From Woeseiaceae bacterium (GTDB lineage: Bacteria > Pseudomonadota > Gammaproteobacteria > Steroidobacterales > Woeseiaceae), in NCBI GenBank assembly GCA_022866645.1, contig JALHUQ010000173.1, forward strand, positions 1 through 5,884: a stretch of 5,884 nucleotides of DNA, written 5' to 3'. Every line of letters begins with the position of its first letter. Within the stretch, counting starts at the first letter, position 1. A program made the translations under genes and the position numbers. Below the pieces are notes generated by a model. It did no database searches. It had not been told where the DNA came from and saw only the letters and a program-made list of their open reading frames with translations. This document shows positions 1 through 5,881 of this stretch, piece after piece.

Positions 1-239
1 AGAAAGTGGAATTGGTCGTCGAAGCGCGAGTAGCCCGGCAGGCCGGCTTCCAGCACGAAGCGCTCAAAAAACCAGGTCACGTGTGCCAGGTGCCACTTCG
101 TCGGACTAACGTCGGGCATGGTCTGAACGACCGTGTCCTCAGGCCGCAGGTCTGCGATCAGCGCGAGCGTCTGCTCGCGCGTACGACGATATCGGTCTGA
201 CAAGGTGGCGGTAGTCATCTCTGCCCTGTGTGTAGCCAT
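1..239 (-). CDS. egtB: EgtB-type ergothioneine biosynthesis protein (hercynine oxygenase), N-terminal fragment
   Basis: Seen: the minus strand is open from an ATG at 237-239 to the window edge, giving 79 residues with no stop. The fragment carries SDRYRRTREQTLALIADL (14-31), then MPDVSPTKWHLAHVTWFFE (41-59), then LPGYSRFDDQFHF (67-79). Known: this order (arginine-rich helix, 'SPTKWHLAHTTWFFE' block, 'PGY..FD' block) is typical of the N-terminal DinB-like domain of EgtB, the iron-dependent sulfoxide synthase that joins a thiol donor to hercynine in ergothioneine synthesis. One histidine of the WHLAH block is expected to be an iron ligand. The C-terminal FGE-sulfatase-like domain would lie outside the window, so family membership rests on the N-terminus alone. 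A second in-frame ATG at 216-218 (residue 8) is also possible. Neither start has a strong ribosome binding site, although AGGG lies just upstream of the second. The gene lies 138 bp downstream of the Lrp-type gene on the same strand, separated by a large inverted repeat, so a shared operon is doubtful. Confidence 0.82.
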   Translation of the reverse strand, partial: MATHRAEMTTATLSDRYRRTREQTLALIADLRPEDTVVQTMPDVSPTKWHLAHVTWFFERFVLEAGLPGYSRFDDQFHF

Positions 240-325
240 GGAATTCCCGGATTGAGGTGACTGCGGTCAAACAACCGTACCGCACCCAAGCAGACCTCGC
301 CACCCGTCGCTTTATTTCAGCCGTG
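240..325. other. Upstream region of egtB
   Basis: This is the 86-bp stretch between the egtB start and the inverted repeat. I looked for a sigma-70 promoter reading leftward. A TTGACC hexamer on the minus strand exists, but no acceptable -10 follows at normal spacing, so the egtB promoter is unassigned. No gene fits here. Confidence 0.4.
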
Positions 326-379
326 AGTTAAGGTGACAGTGACCTTAACTCGGGAGTTAAGGTCACTGTCACCTTAACT
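326..379. repeat. Perfect 25-bp inverted repeat, 4-base spacer; each arm also a quasi-palindrome
   Basis: Seen: arm 1 (326-350) and arm 2 (355-379) are exact reverse complements over 25 bases, separated by CGGG (351-354). Each arm reads AGTTAAGGT-N7-ACCTTAACT, so each can also fold alone into a 9-bp stem with a 7-base loop. The DNA or RNA can therefore form either one 25-bp hairpin or two small adjacent hairpins. The symmetry stops exactly at the arm ends (G325 against A380). Arm 2 overlaps the last two bases of the Lrp-type gene's TAG stop (378-380). No T-run follows on either strand, so it is not a canonical intrinsic terminator. Inference: the paired-palindrome organisation in an intergenic region resembles REP/BIME-type elements. 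It could stabilise or process the 3' end of the regulator mRNA, or block read-through into egtB. Confidence 0.85.
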
Positions 380-839
380 AGTGCAGGGGTAGCTCGGTTT
401 TCTTTTGTACCGTGCGGATAGTCACGCTGGAATTGACTCGCGCGACGCCGGGCAGCCGGGTCAGGGCGTCGCGGTGGAGTCGCTCGAAGTCGGCCATGTC
501 GGCTACTACAACGCGCAGGAGGTAGTCGAATTCGCCGGTCATGAGATAGCATTCCATGACCTCGGGGATGCTCTTTACGGCCTCCTCAAACGCCGCCAGC
601 TCGCGTTCTTCCTCACGGTGCAGACCAATCTGGACGAAAACGCTGCCGGGCAGGCCGACTTTCTTCTGGCTCAGCAGCGCTGCATAGCGGTCGATGATTC
701 CCGATTCCTCAAGTGAGCGAACGCGTCGCAGGCAGGCCGATTCCGAAAGACTCACCGCGGCAGCCAGATGCACATTGCTGATGCGCCCATCCTTCTGCAG
801 CGCGTTGAGTATCAAACGATCGAATCTATCCAGCGCCAT
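378..839 (-). CDS. Lrp/AsnC-family transcriptional regulator, probable regulator of ald
   Basis: A 153-residue protein, the usual length for the family. Seen: an N-terminal helix-turn-helix begins LDRFDRLILNALQKDGRIS (3-21), followed by a recognition-helix region SESACLRRVRSLEESGII (32-49), the classic Lrp pattern. A short linker follows, then a RAM/ACT-like ligand-binding domain from about residue 65, including the conserved stretch VMECYLMTGEFDYLLRV (94-110). Known: Lrp/AsnC proteins form dimers to octamers, bind amino acids through the RAM domain and act on promoters in the nucleoid. Context: the gene is divergent from alanine dehydrogenase across 143 bp. That is the arrangement of AldR-type regulators, which respond to alanine and control ald. 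The role is inferred from this position; other family members near other genes look similar. The ATG at 837-839 has a modest AAGG 7 bases upstream. The stop codon lies within the inverted repeat at 326-379. Confidence 0.93.
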   Translation of the reverse strand: MALDRFDRLILNALQKDGRISNVHLAAAVSLSESACLRRVRSLEESGIIDRYAALLSQKKVGLPGSVFVQIGLHREEERELAAFEEAVKSIPEVMECYLMTGEFDYLLRVVVADMADFERLHRDALTRLPGVARVNSSVTIRTVQKKTELPLH

Positions 840-982
840 CGCAGAACCTTGCTCAAAATTGTTAATAAACGACAGAAACTGCCATAGATAAGCGATCTTG
901 TCACGTATTTCGCAAGCTAATGCCGCTCAACGCCACGTATCTTAGCGCGAGAAACTGGCCGGTTCCGGTCTGGAGAGAGAAC
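840..982. promoter_or_regulatory. Shared divergent control region of the Lrp-type gene and ald
   Basis: This 143-bp intergenic stretch must hold both divergent promoters and, by analogy with AldR and other Lrp systems, the regulator's binding sites. Seen: an AT-rich segment at about 853-870 near the regulator start, a TTGTCA hexamer at 898-903, and a 12-base near-palindrome AACTGGCCGGTT at 953-964 just ahead of the ald ribosome binding site. None of the hexamers has a convincing partner at 16-18 bp spacing, so I assign no promoter. The operator role is inference from gene arrangement. Confidence 0.5.
972..975 (+). promoter_or_regulatory. Ribosome binding site that fixes the ald start
   Basis: GGAG (within GGAGAGAG) sits 7 bases before the ATG at 983. 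The in-frame ATG at 920 has no such site, and its 21 extra residues have no match to alanine dehydrogenase N-termini, so 983 is the start. Confidence 0.85.
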
Positions 983-2104
983 ATGAAGATTGGTGTACCT
1001 AAAGAGATAAAGACCCTCGAGTTCCGCGTTGGCATGACGCCTGCCGGTGTTCACGAGGTCGTCATCGAAGGCCACGAGGTCATCGTAGAGACCAATGCCG
1101 GATCTGGTATTGGAGTAACAGATGCGGATTATGAGGCAGCAGGGGCAACCGTGGTTGCATCCGCAGCGGAAGTATTCGCTGCAGCAGAGTTGATCGTCAA
1201 AGTAAAAGAGCCCCAATTGCACGAGTGCGCGATGCTGCGCCCGGGCCAGGTGCTGTTTACGTATCTGCACCTCGCGGCTGATGCCGCACAGGCTGAGGCG
1301 CTCGTCAATTCCGGTGCTACCGCGATTGCCTATGAAACGGTTACCGGCGCGGACGGCTCTTTACCCTTATTGACGCCGATGTCCGAAGTGGCCGGCCGCC
1401 TGTCAATTCAAGCCGGTGCGTTCGCCCTGCAAAAGGCCAACGGCGGCTGCGGCAAGTTACTCGGCGGCGTGCCTGGCGTTCAGCCCGCCAACGTTCTCGT
1501 GATCGGCGGTGGTGTCTCAGGCGCGAACGCCGCCGACATGGCCGTCGGACTGGGTGCCAACGTCACCATTCTCGATCGCTCGTTGCCGCGCCTTCGCGAG
1601 CTCGACAACATGTGGGGTGGACGCGTGCACACGGTCTACTCGACAAAACATGCGATCGACGAACTGGCCCCGAAAGCCGATCTCATCATCGGCGCGGTTC
1701 TCGTTGCGGGCGCTGCAGCACCAAAGCTCGTGTCGGCACAAAACGTCAAAGACATGCAGCCGGGTTCTGTCATGGTTGATATCTCTATCGATCAGGGCGG
1801 TTGCTTCGAGACCAGTCGACCGACATCGCACGCGGAGCCGACTTACGTTGTCGACGGCGTTGTGCACTACTGCGTGACGAACATGCCGGGCGCCGTGCCG
1901 CGAACCAGCACCTACGCTTTGACGAATGCGACACTGCCGTTCGTGAAAGCACTGGCCAAGTTTGGCTGGAAAGTAGCGCTGACCCGCGACCCGCATCTTG
2001 CGAATGGACTGAACGTACATGCAGGCCACGTTAATCACGAGGCGGTTGCCCGTGATCTCGGATACGACTATCTGTCGGCTGCGGATGCTCTGAAAACGGC
2101 CTGA
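983..2104 (+). CDS. ald: Alanine dehydrogenase
   Basis: A 373-residue protein, close to the 371 typical of the family. It catalyses NAD-dependent reversible oxidative deamination of L-alanine to pyruvate and ammonium in the cytoplasm, feeding alanine carbon into central metabolism. Seen: it starts MKIGVPKEIK, the family's signature N-terminus, with substrate-binding R15. KVKEP places K75 and TYLHLAAD places H96 at the expected active-site positions. The block LLTPMSEVAGR lies at 130-139. The NAD-binding Rossmann loop GGGVSG is at 175-180, with D198 at the end of the second strand. SIDQGG supplies catalytic D270. The C-terminal blocks VVHYCVTNMPGAVPRTST (293-310) and EAVARDLGYDY (353-363) are intact. 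All key residues are present, so the enzyme should be active. It is divergent from the Lrp/AsnC gene, its likely regulator, and monocistronic, ending at the terminator at 2152-2176. Pyridine nucleotide transhydrogenase alpha subunits share the fold, but length and motifs favour alanine dehydrogenase strongly. Confidence 0.98.
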   Translation: MKIGVPKEIKTLEFRVGMTPAGVHEVVIEGHEVIVETNAGSGIGVTDADYEAAGATVVASAAEVFAAAELIVKVKEPQLHECAMLRPGQVLFTYLHLAADAAQAEALVNSGATAIAYETVTGADGSLPLLTPMSEVAGRLSIQAGAFALQKANGGCGKLLGGVPGVQPANVLVIGGGVSGANAADMAVGLGANVTILDRSLPRLRELDNMWGGRVHTVYSTKHAIDELAPKADLIIGAVLVAGAAAPKLVSAQNVKDMQPGSVMVDISIDQGGCFETSRPTSHAEPTYVVDGVVHYCVTNMPGAVPRTSTYALTNATLPFVKALAKFGWKVALTRDPHLANGLNVHAGHVNHEAVARDLGYDYLSAADALKTA

Positions 2105-2151
2105 TCATCAATACGAAGTCTTTCTTAGCATCGATCAATATTCAGCAAAAA

Positions 2152-2176
2152 AAAGCCCCGCAAGTAGCGGGGCTTT
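2152..2176. terminator. Bidirectional intrinsic terminator between convergent ald and receptor genes
   Basis: A perfect 10-bp stem AAAGCCCCGC (2152-2161) pairs with GCGGGGCTTT (2167-2176) around the loop AAGTA. Eight A residues at 2147-2154 give a U-tract for transcripts from the right. TTTCTATTTC follows the stem for transcripts from the left. Position between two converging stop codons fits a shared terminator. Confidence 0.92.
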
Positions 2177-2198
2177 CTATTTCAGGAGGTTAAAGGAA

Positions 2199-2218
2199 AC
2201 CCCGCAACAACACGGGGT
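2199..2218. terminator. Small GC-rich hairpin just past the receptor stop codon
   Basis: ACCCCG (2199-2204) pairs with CGGGGT (2213-2218) around an 8-base loop. It lies between the receptor's stop and the strong terminator and has no clear T-run, so it is more likely a 3' stabilising hairpin or an accessory pause site than a terminator on its own. Confidence 0.4.
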
Positions 2219-2244
2219 ATCCCCAAGCCTGAGCGGTCGCTCGC

Positions 2245-4941
2245 TTAGAACGTCATGCGAGCGCGAACATACCACTGACCGCCATTGAAGCCGAACGGGC
2301 TGGCTTCCGAGTAAAGTTGGCCCGAATCAGTTGCTCCCGGGTTTTTGTCAGGATAAGTATCGAAAAGATTGGTGATGCCACCAATGACTTCAAAATTCTC
2401 CCGGACCTGATAGGCGAGTTCGATGTCAACCAGCACTACCGCACCAATTCCATCGACACCGTTGCCGGTATCGTCCCATGAACCGTAGTAGTTGGCGCGA
2501 ACCAACGAGCGGATCTTATCCTGGACATGGGTCCAACTCACGTTGGCCTTTACGTTTGGTAGCAAATCTTCAAGTGCCCGAACACGATCGGAACCGATCG
2601 GATTCAGCGTGCCAACACTATCCACTTTCGTCTTATTGTAGTTGGCGGCAATCGTTAAGTTCGAGTCACCACTGCCAAGCTCAAAGCCGTATCGGCCCAC
2701 AACGTCGATACCCGAGGTAGTGGTATCAAAGCTGTTGGAGAAGAAAGCGAATGATGTCAAATCATCCAGACCGATAAAATCCTGACGATCGATCGTTCCG
2801 TCGGCATCAAGACCGGTTAACGCTTCCGAAACAGTCGCAGAGTTGTTGACGCCGCCATCGGCGTAATTTAATGCGGCCAGGAAATCTGACTGAGCGCCAA
2901 GTGCGACGCGATTTTCAAGTGTGATGTCGTAGAAATCGACTGTCCAGCTTGATTCGCCCACCTCGAAGACAAAACCCAGTGCCATATTGACCGCATCTTC
3001 CGGTCCCAATTGCGGACGACCATTGCCGAAACTCTCAATGTAATCTGCAGCCAGCTGGCCCGCCGGAGAAGACAGAGGCAAAGTACCCTGGTCCCGGAGA
3101 ACGCCATTAACGTTCTGTGTGGTCACGTTGGTGATGTTCGCCTGGCCGGCGGTTGGTGCATGGAACCCGGTTGAGTACGCACCGCGAATGCTGAAGGCGT
3201 CAGTCACACGATACAGTCCGGCGAGCTTGAAGTTGGTCGTATTGCCAAATTCACTGAAGTCTTCGAAGCGAACCGCCGCTTGCAGTGTCAACGCATCGGT
3301 CACATCAGCCTCCAGGTCGATATAGGCAGCAATACTATCCTGATCACTGGACGAGCTATTCGGAAATCCGCCGAAGCCATTTGAACTGGATGAGAATCCC
3401 TGGTCAGCGAGTGGCCCGAGCGCAAACGATGCGGCATCGCCGGCGAACAGGTCGAACTCTTCCTTACGATACTCACTACCAAACGCCACGTTTAGATCCG
3501 AGGCAAAGCCCGTATCGATGGCGTAGACGAAGTCCGCATTGGCAACCGTTTCGGTTTGCCTTTGTCCGCCGGGAACGAAGTCTCTGGGTGTGTTGGGGCC
3601 CAGTGACGCGTTAATCGTGTTCCTGATGAAGAAATCTGATCGGTTAGAACCCTGCGAGATGCTGAAGTCATAGTCCAAGCCGGTGCCCAAATCAAAATCA
3701 CCCCGGAGACCCACCGCAACTGCCATGTCCTCGTTGTCGCCGCCAAAGCGTGGGACAAAACCACCCGGAATCGTTTCGATAAAGGAGAAACATTCCGGAC
3801 GGGTCGTAACCAGCGCCAGAATGGTCGGATCGGGAGTCAAGCCACCGGCGTCTCCCAGCGGAATGCCGGCAGGGCACCCACTAACACCAGCGCCGGCAAG
3901 ATCGCCAACGAGTAACGAAGGACCACCGTTAGGATCCAGTGCGCCGTTAGCATCGACCAGAGGGCCGCGATAAACGCCTGCGCGTTGGCCGCCGGATGTT
4001 GCGGCGAGAGGGGTGCGATAGAAGAAGCCGCCCTCAGCCGTTCGTGTCGCGTAGTTTCCGAAGAAATAGAGTTCTGCATTTTCGCTCAAGTCGATTCCCG
4101 AATTGACGAAGAATTTGATGTCATCCGTGACATCAGGCTGACCCCAGTACTGCGGAACGTCACTCGTATAGGAGTTGATGGTTCGGAAGTCAGCCGCGGG
4201 GGCATAGCCGGCGGCAGTCATGGCCAGAGTGTCGCTACGAACAACCGAGCGAACAGTACCTCCAACATCATTGTATTCGCCGGTCAAATTGATAAAGCCC
4301 GAATTGCCAAGCGGCAGGCCAATGTTGCCCGCGATGCGATAATTGTCGCCGTCGCCATCGTAGGTAGAGCCATAGCCAACCTGTAGATCAGCGCCTTCGG
4401 AGTTGTCTCTCAGAACGAAGTTGATAACGCCAGCAATGGCATCAGAGCCGTACTGTGAGGACGCGCCGTCGCGGAGGACCTCAACTTGCTTAAGCGCAAG
4501 CGACGGAATGGAGGAAATGTCGACACCCTGAGCACCGTCGGAAACACCGCCGCCAAGGAACGAAATGATAGAACCGCGATGACGCCGTTTGCCGTTGACC
4601 AGTACCAACACGTTGTCTGGCGACAGGCCGCGTACGTTGGCAGGTCGTGAAACGGTGGCCGCGTCACTAATGGGTTGTGTGTTCACATCAAATGATGGAA
4701 CAGCGGTTCGAAGCATATCCTGGACATCCGCAGATGCGTTCTGGCTGAATTCCGCGCCCGAAATGACATCGACGGGCACCGGCGAGTTTGTAGCTGAGCG
4801 ATCGTCTCGACGGGTACCGGTGGTGATGACCTCGTCAAGTGCGTCGTCGTCCTGCGCAAAGCTCTGTTGCGGAAATACAACAGTCGCTGGCAGCGCCAGC
4901 GACAATAGTATTCCCCTGAATATATTGAATTTTCTAGTCAC
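2245..4941 (-). CDS. TonB-dependent outer-membrane receptor
   Basis: An 898-residue outer-membrane transporter that takes a ligand through a gated beta barrel using energy from TonB-ExbB-ExbD. Seen: a signal peptide (TRKFNIF, then hydrophobic GILLSLALPATVV, then SFAQ, cleavage near residue 29). A TonB-box-like DEVITTG follows at 36-42. The plug domain spans about 50-180, with NVRGLSPDNVLVLVNGKRRH (102-121) and VEVLRDGASSQYGSDAIAGV (153-172). A long barrel follows, with STGFHAPTAGQANI as the conserved mid-barrel block, and the protein ends RARMTF with the terminal phenylalanine used in barrel assembly. C357 and C385 are 28 residues apart in a probable surface loop and may form a disulfide. Ligand unknown: siderophore, cobalamin, carbohydrate or peptide cannot be told apart here. 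No uptake partner genes lie beside it. The open frame extends to a TTG at 4977, but the GTG at 4939-4941 has the better ribosome binding site and directly begins the signal peptide. The gene is convergent with ald. Confidence 0.95.
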   Translation of the reverse strand: MTRKFNIFRGILLSLALPATVVFPQQSFAQDDDALDEVITTGTRRDDRSATNSPVPVDVISGAEFSQNASADVQDMLRTAVPSFDVNTQPISDAATVSRPANVRGLSPDNVLVLVNGKRRHRGSIISFLGGGVSDGAQGVDISSIPSLALKQVEVLRDGASSQYGSDAIAGVINFVLRDNSEGADLQVGYGSTYDGDGDNYRIAGNIGLPLGNSGFINLTGEYNDVGGTVRSVVRSDTLAMTAAGYAPAADFRTINSYTSDVPQYWGQPDVTDDIKFFVNSGIDLSENAELYFFGNYATRTAEGGFFYRTPLAATSGGQRAGVYRGPLVDANGALDPNGGPSLLVGDLAGAGVSGCPAGIPLGDAGGLTPDPTILALVTTRPECFSFIETIPGGFVPRFGGDNEDMAVAVGLRGDFDLGTGLDYDFSISQGSNRSDFFIRNTINASLGPNTPRDFVPGGQRQTETVANADFVYAIDTGFASDLNVAFGSEYRKEEFDLFAGDAASFALGPLADQGFSSSSNGFGGFPNSSSSDQDSIAAYIDLEADVTDALTLQAAVRFEDFSEFGNTTNFKLAGLYRVTDAFSIRGAYSTGFHAPTAGQANITNVTTQNVNGVLRDQGTLPLSSPAGQLAADYIESFGNGRPQLGPEDAVNMALGFVFEVGESSWTVDFYDITLENRVALGAQSDFLAALNYADGGVNNSATVSEALTGLDADGTIDRQDFIGLDDLTSFAFFSNSFDTTTSGIDVVGRYGFELGSGDSNLTIAANYNKTKVDSVGTLNPIGSDRVRALEDLLPNVKANVSWTHVQDKIRSLVRANYYGSWDDTGNGVDGIGAVVLVDIELAYQVRENFEVIGGITNLFDTYPDKNPGATDSGQLYSEASPFGFNGGQWYVRARMTF

Positions 4942-4949
4942 TTTTGTTT

Positions 4950-4956
4950 CCCCTCT
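4950..4956 (-). promoter_or_regulatory. Ribosome binding site supporting the GTG start of the receptor
   Basis: On the minus strand AGAGGGG lies 8 bases before the GTG at 4939-4941. The upstream TTG at 4975-4977 has no comparable site, and its extra 12 residues would put a charged stretch (RANRQKRGETK) ahead of the signal peptide. Confidence 0.8.
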
Positions 4957-4965
4957 TTTTTGTCT

Positions 4966-4979
4966 ATTTGCACGCAAAT
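4966..4979. promoter_or_regulatory. 14-bp palindrome ATTTGC-AC-GCAAAT in the receptor leader
   Basis: Six-base arms match perfectly around a 2-base centre, 10 bases upstream of the receptor's ribosome binding site. This could be an operator for a dimeric regulator or chance in AT-rich DNA. It does not match a Fur box, so I do not assign a regulator. Confidence 0.35.
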
Positions 4980-5098
4980 TAATAAATACTGGTGCCGAGC
5001 CCGGTCACTGCCTGCTGCTCGCCCAAATCATGGTCTGTGGCTAGCGCTTGATCAAATCGCCCAAATACGTTGCAGAATAGCCACACATGATCTTCCGC

Positions 5099-5127
5099 AC
5101 TATCGACCCTTCGGCCTAATGAGTCAA
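5099..5127 (-). promoter_or_regulatory. Candidate sigma-70 promoter of the receptor gene
   Basis: Reading leftward, TTGACT (5122-5127) is followed after 17 bases by GATAGT (5099-5104), matching the consensus at five of six and four of six positions. Transcription would start near 5092, giving a leader of about 150 bases containing the palindrome at 4966-4979. It is the best promoter-like pair I found upstream of the receptor, but it rests on sequence matching only. Confidence 0.45.
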
Positions 5128-5340
5128 CCTAATTAAGCGGATCGAGCGATTGAATGTCTATATCAAAGGGCTCCGTCGGAAGGTGGGGCTGGGGAAGCAC
5201 GGCCGGATGGGGACTGGCTGATCGACGTATTCAGGCAATCAATCGCTGGTTGGTGACGTCACCTCGGGCTCCCGCCCATGCCATCAGGCAGAACCTGACC
5301 GCACGCGCAAGAAGCCCCGCACGTAAGGCACCGACACCAG
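5128..5340. other. Region without a recognisable gene
   Basis: Apart from the receptor promoter to its left, I see no credible gene. An ATG at 5154 opens a plus-strand frame to 5510, but its first 60 residues are rich in G, W, R and A, lack a ribosome binding site and match no family I know. The other plus frames are broken by stops (for example after GRMGTG and after QSIAGW). The stretch is most likely spacer plus decayed sequence upstream of the receptor remnant. Confidence 0.5.
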
Positions 5341-5634
5341 CAGGCCAGTCAAACGCGTTTAACGTCTCGACCGAGTTTGACTTCACGAGCAACGATCTGG
5401 TCAACAACCGTACCGACTACGACGACTGCTGCGGGCGTGACGAGCGCGGGAAGTTGGCAAAACTTGCGTTTCTTTACAAACGATTTCGATATCGAGACCA
5501 AAGGTTTTGACGTTGTTGCTACCTATCCGTCGGATTGGGTAGCAGGCACTACGACGTTCAGCCTGGCGTTCAATCAGGCGTCGACGACATGCGCCTTCGG
5601 TACGCAATGGACCAGTAGAAAGGCTAAAAAGTAA
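5341..5634 (+). pseudogene. Decayed fragment of a TonB-dependent receptor barrel
   Basis: Seen: the frame holding 5428-5585 reads AAGVTSAGSWQNL, then FFTNDFDIETKGFDVV (5470-5517), then ATYPSDWVAGTTTFSLAFNQ. The FF block aligns without gaps to FFSNSFDTTTSGIDVV in the intact neighbouring receptor (its residues 733-748, bases 2698-2745) with 10 of 16 identities. Both are followed by an amphipathic strand pattern expected of a beta barrel. Upstream, a different frame carries FNVSTEFDFTSNDLVNN (about 5359-5409), so at least one frameshift near 5400-5430 separates two possible pieces; assignment of that first piece to the receptor is weaker. The frame stops at 5632-5634, and the last barrel strands with the terminal aromatic residue are missing. 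There is no start, signal peptide or plug. Inference: the C-terminal part of a second, related receptor gene, oriented away from the intact one and now dead. Confidence 0.62.
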
Positions 5635-5655
5635 CGGTAGTCTTCGGACTGTGAG

Positions 5656-5687
5656 AAGCCCCGTTCATGACGAGCGGGGCTTATTTT
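5656..5687 (+). terminator. Intrinsic terminator behind the receptor remnant
   Basis: The stem AAGCCCCGTTC (5656-5666) pairs with GAGCGGGGCTT (5672-5682), including one G-T pair, around the loop ATGAC, and is followed by ATTTT. It reads rightward, as expected for the old end of the degraded receptor gene, and it insulates the tRNA promoter from upstream transcription. Confidence 0.85.
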
Positions 5688-5724
5688 GGCCTGCCGGCGG
5701 GCGAGCGGCGCCGGGGCCTATTTT
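5688..5724 (+). terminator. Possible second, tandem terminator
   Basis: CCGGCG (5694-5699) pairs with CGCCGG (5709-5714), and GGC (5688-5690) can pair with GCC (5716-5718) across a small internal loop. TATTTT follows at 5719-5724. The hairpin is GC-rich with a short T-tail. It ends only four bases before the -35 element of the tRNA promoter. Confidence 0.45.
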
Positions 5725-5728
5725 GCCC

Positions 5729-5757
5729 TTGACTGTGGGTGCCGTGGTCGGTCTAAT
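5729..5757 (+). promoter_or_regulatory. Sigma-70 promoter of tRNA-Phe
   Basis: TTGACT (5729-5734), a 17-base spacer and TCTAAT (5752-5757) match the consensus at five of six positions each. A C-rich stretch (ACCCCGCTCTCCG) follows at the expected start point. Known: GC-rich discriminators are typical of stable-RNA promoters repressed by ppGpp. The leader before the tRNA would be about 40 bases. Confidence 0.8.
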
Positions 5758-5805
5758 ACCCCGCTCTCCGAGGGCCTCCGCTCTCATTGCAATTGCAGAA
5801 AATTT

Positions 5806-5881
<76 letters not shown>

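Noticed and set aside
326..379. Inverted repeat as an intrinsic terminator or a two-unit CRISPR
   Set aside because: No T-run follows on either strand, and the two units are inverted with a 4-base spacer, unlike direct CRISPR repeats with spacers of about 30 bases.
920..982. N-terminal extension of alanine dehydrogenase from the ATG at 920
   Set aside because: No ribosome binding site, extra residues unlike any alanine dehydrogenase N-terminus, and a good GGAG before the ATG at 983.
1517..2038. 173-residue minus-strand open frame inside ald
   Set aside because: It lies wholly antisense to a strongly supported gene, is rich in R, H and C as expected of a shadow frame, and shows no family motif.
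3985..4386. 133-residue plus-strand frame opposite the receptor
   Set aside because: Antisense to the receptor barrel, with no ribosome binding site or recognisable domain; explained by the codon pattern of the real gene.
4589..5044. 151-residue plus-strand frame across the receptor's N-terminus and leader
   Set aside because: Composition reflects the receptor's reverse strand, and the part beyond 4941 covers the receptor's own leader; no domain seen.
5154..5510. 118-residue plus-strand frame as an intact gene
   Set aside because: No ribosome binding site and unfamiliar low-complexity start; its end changes frame into the receptor-like segment, which fits a decayed sequence better than a gene.
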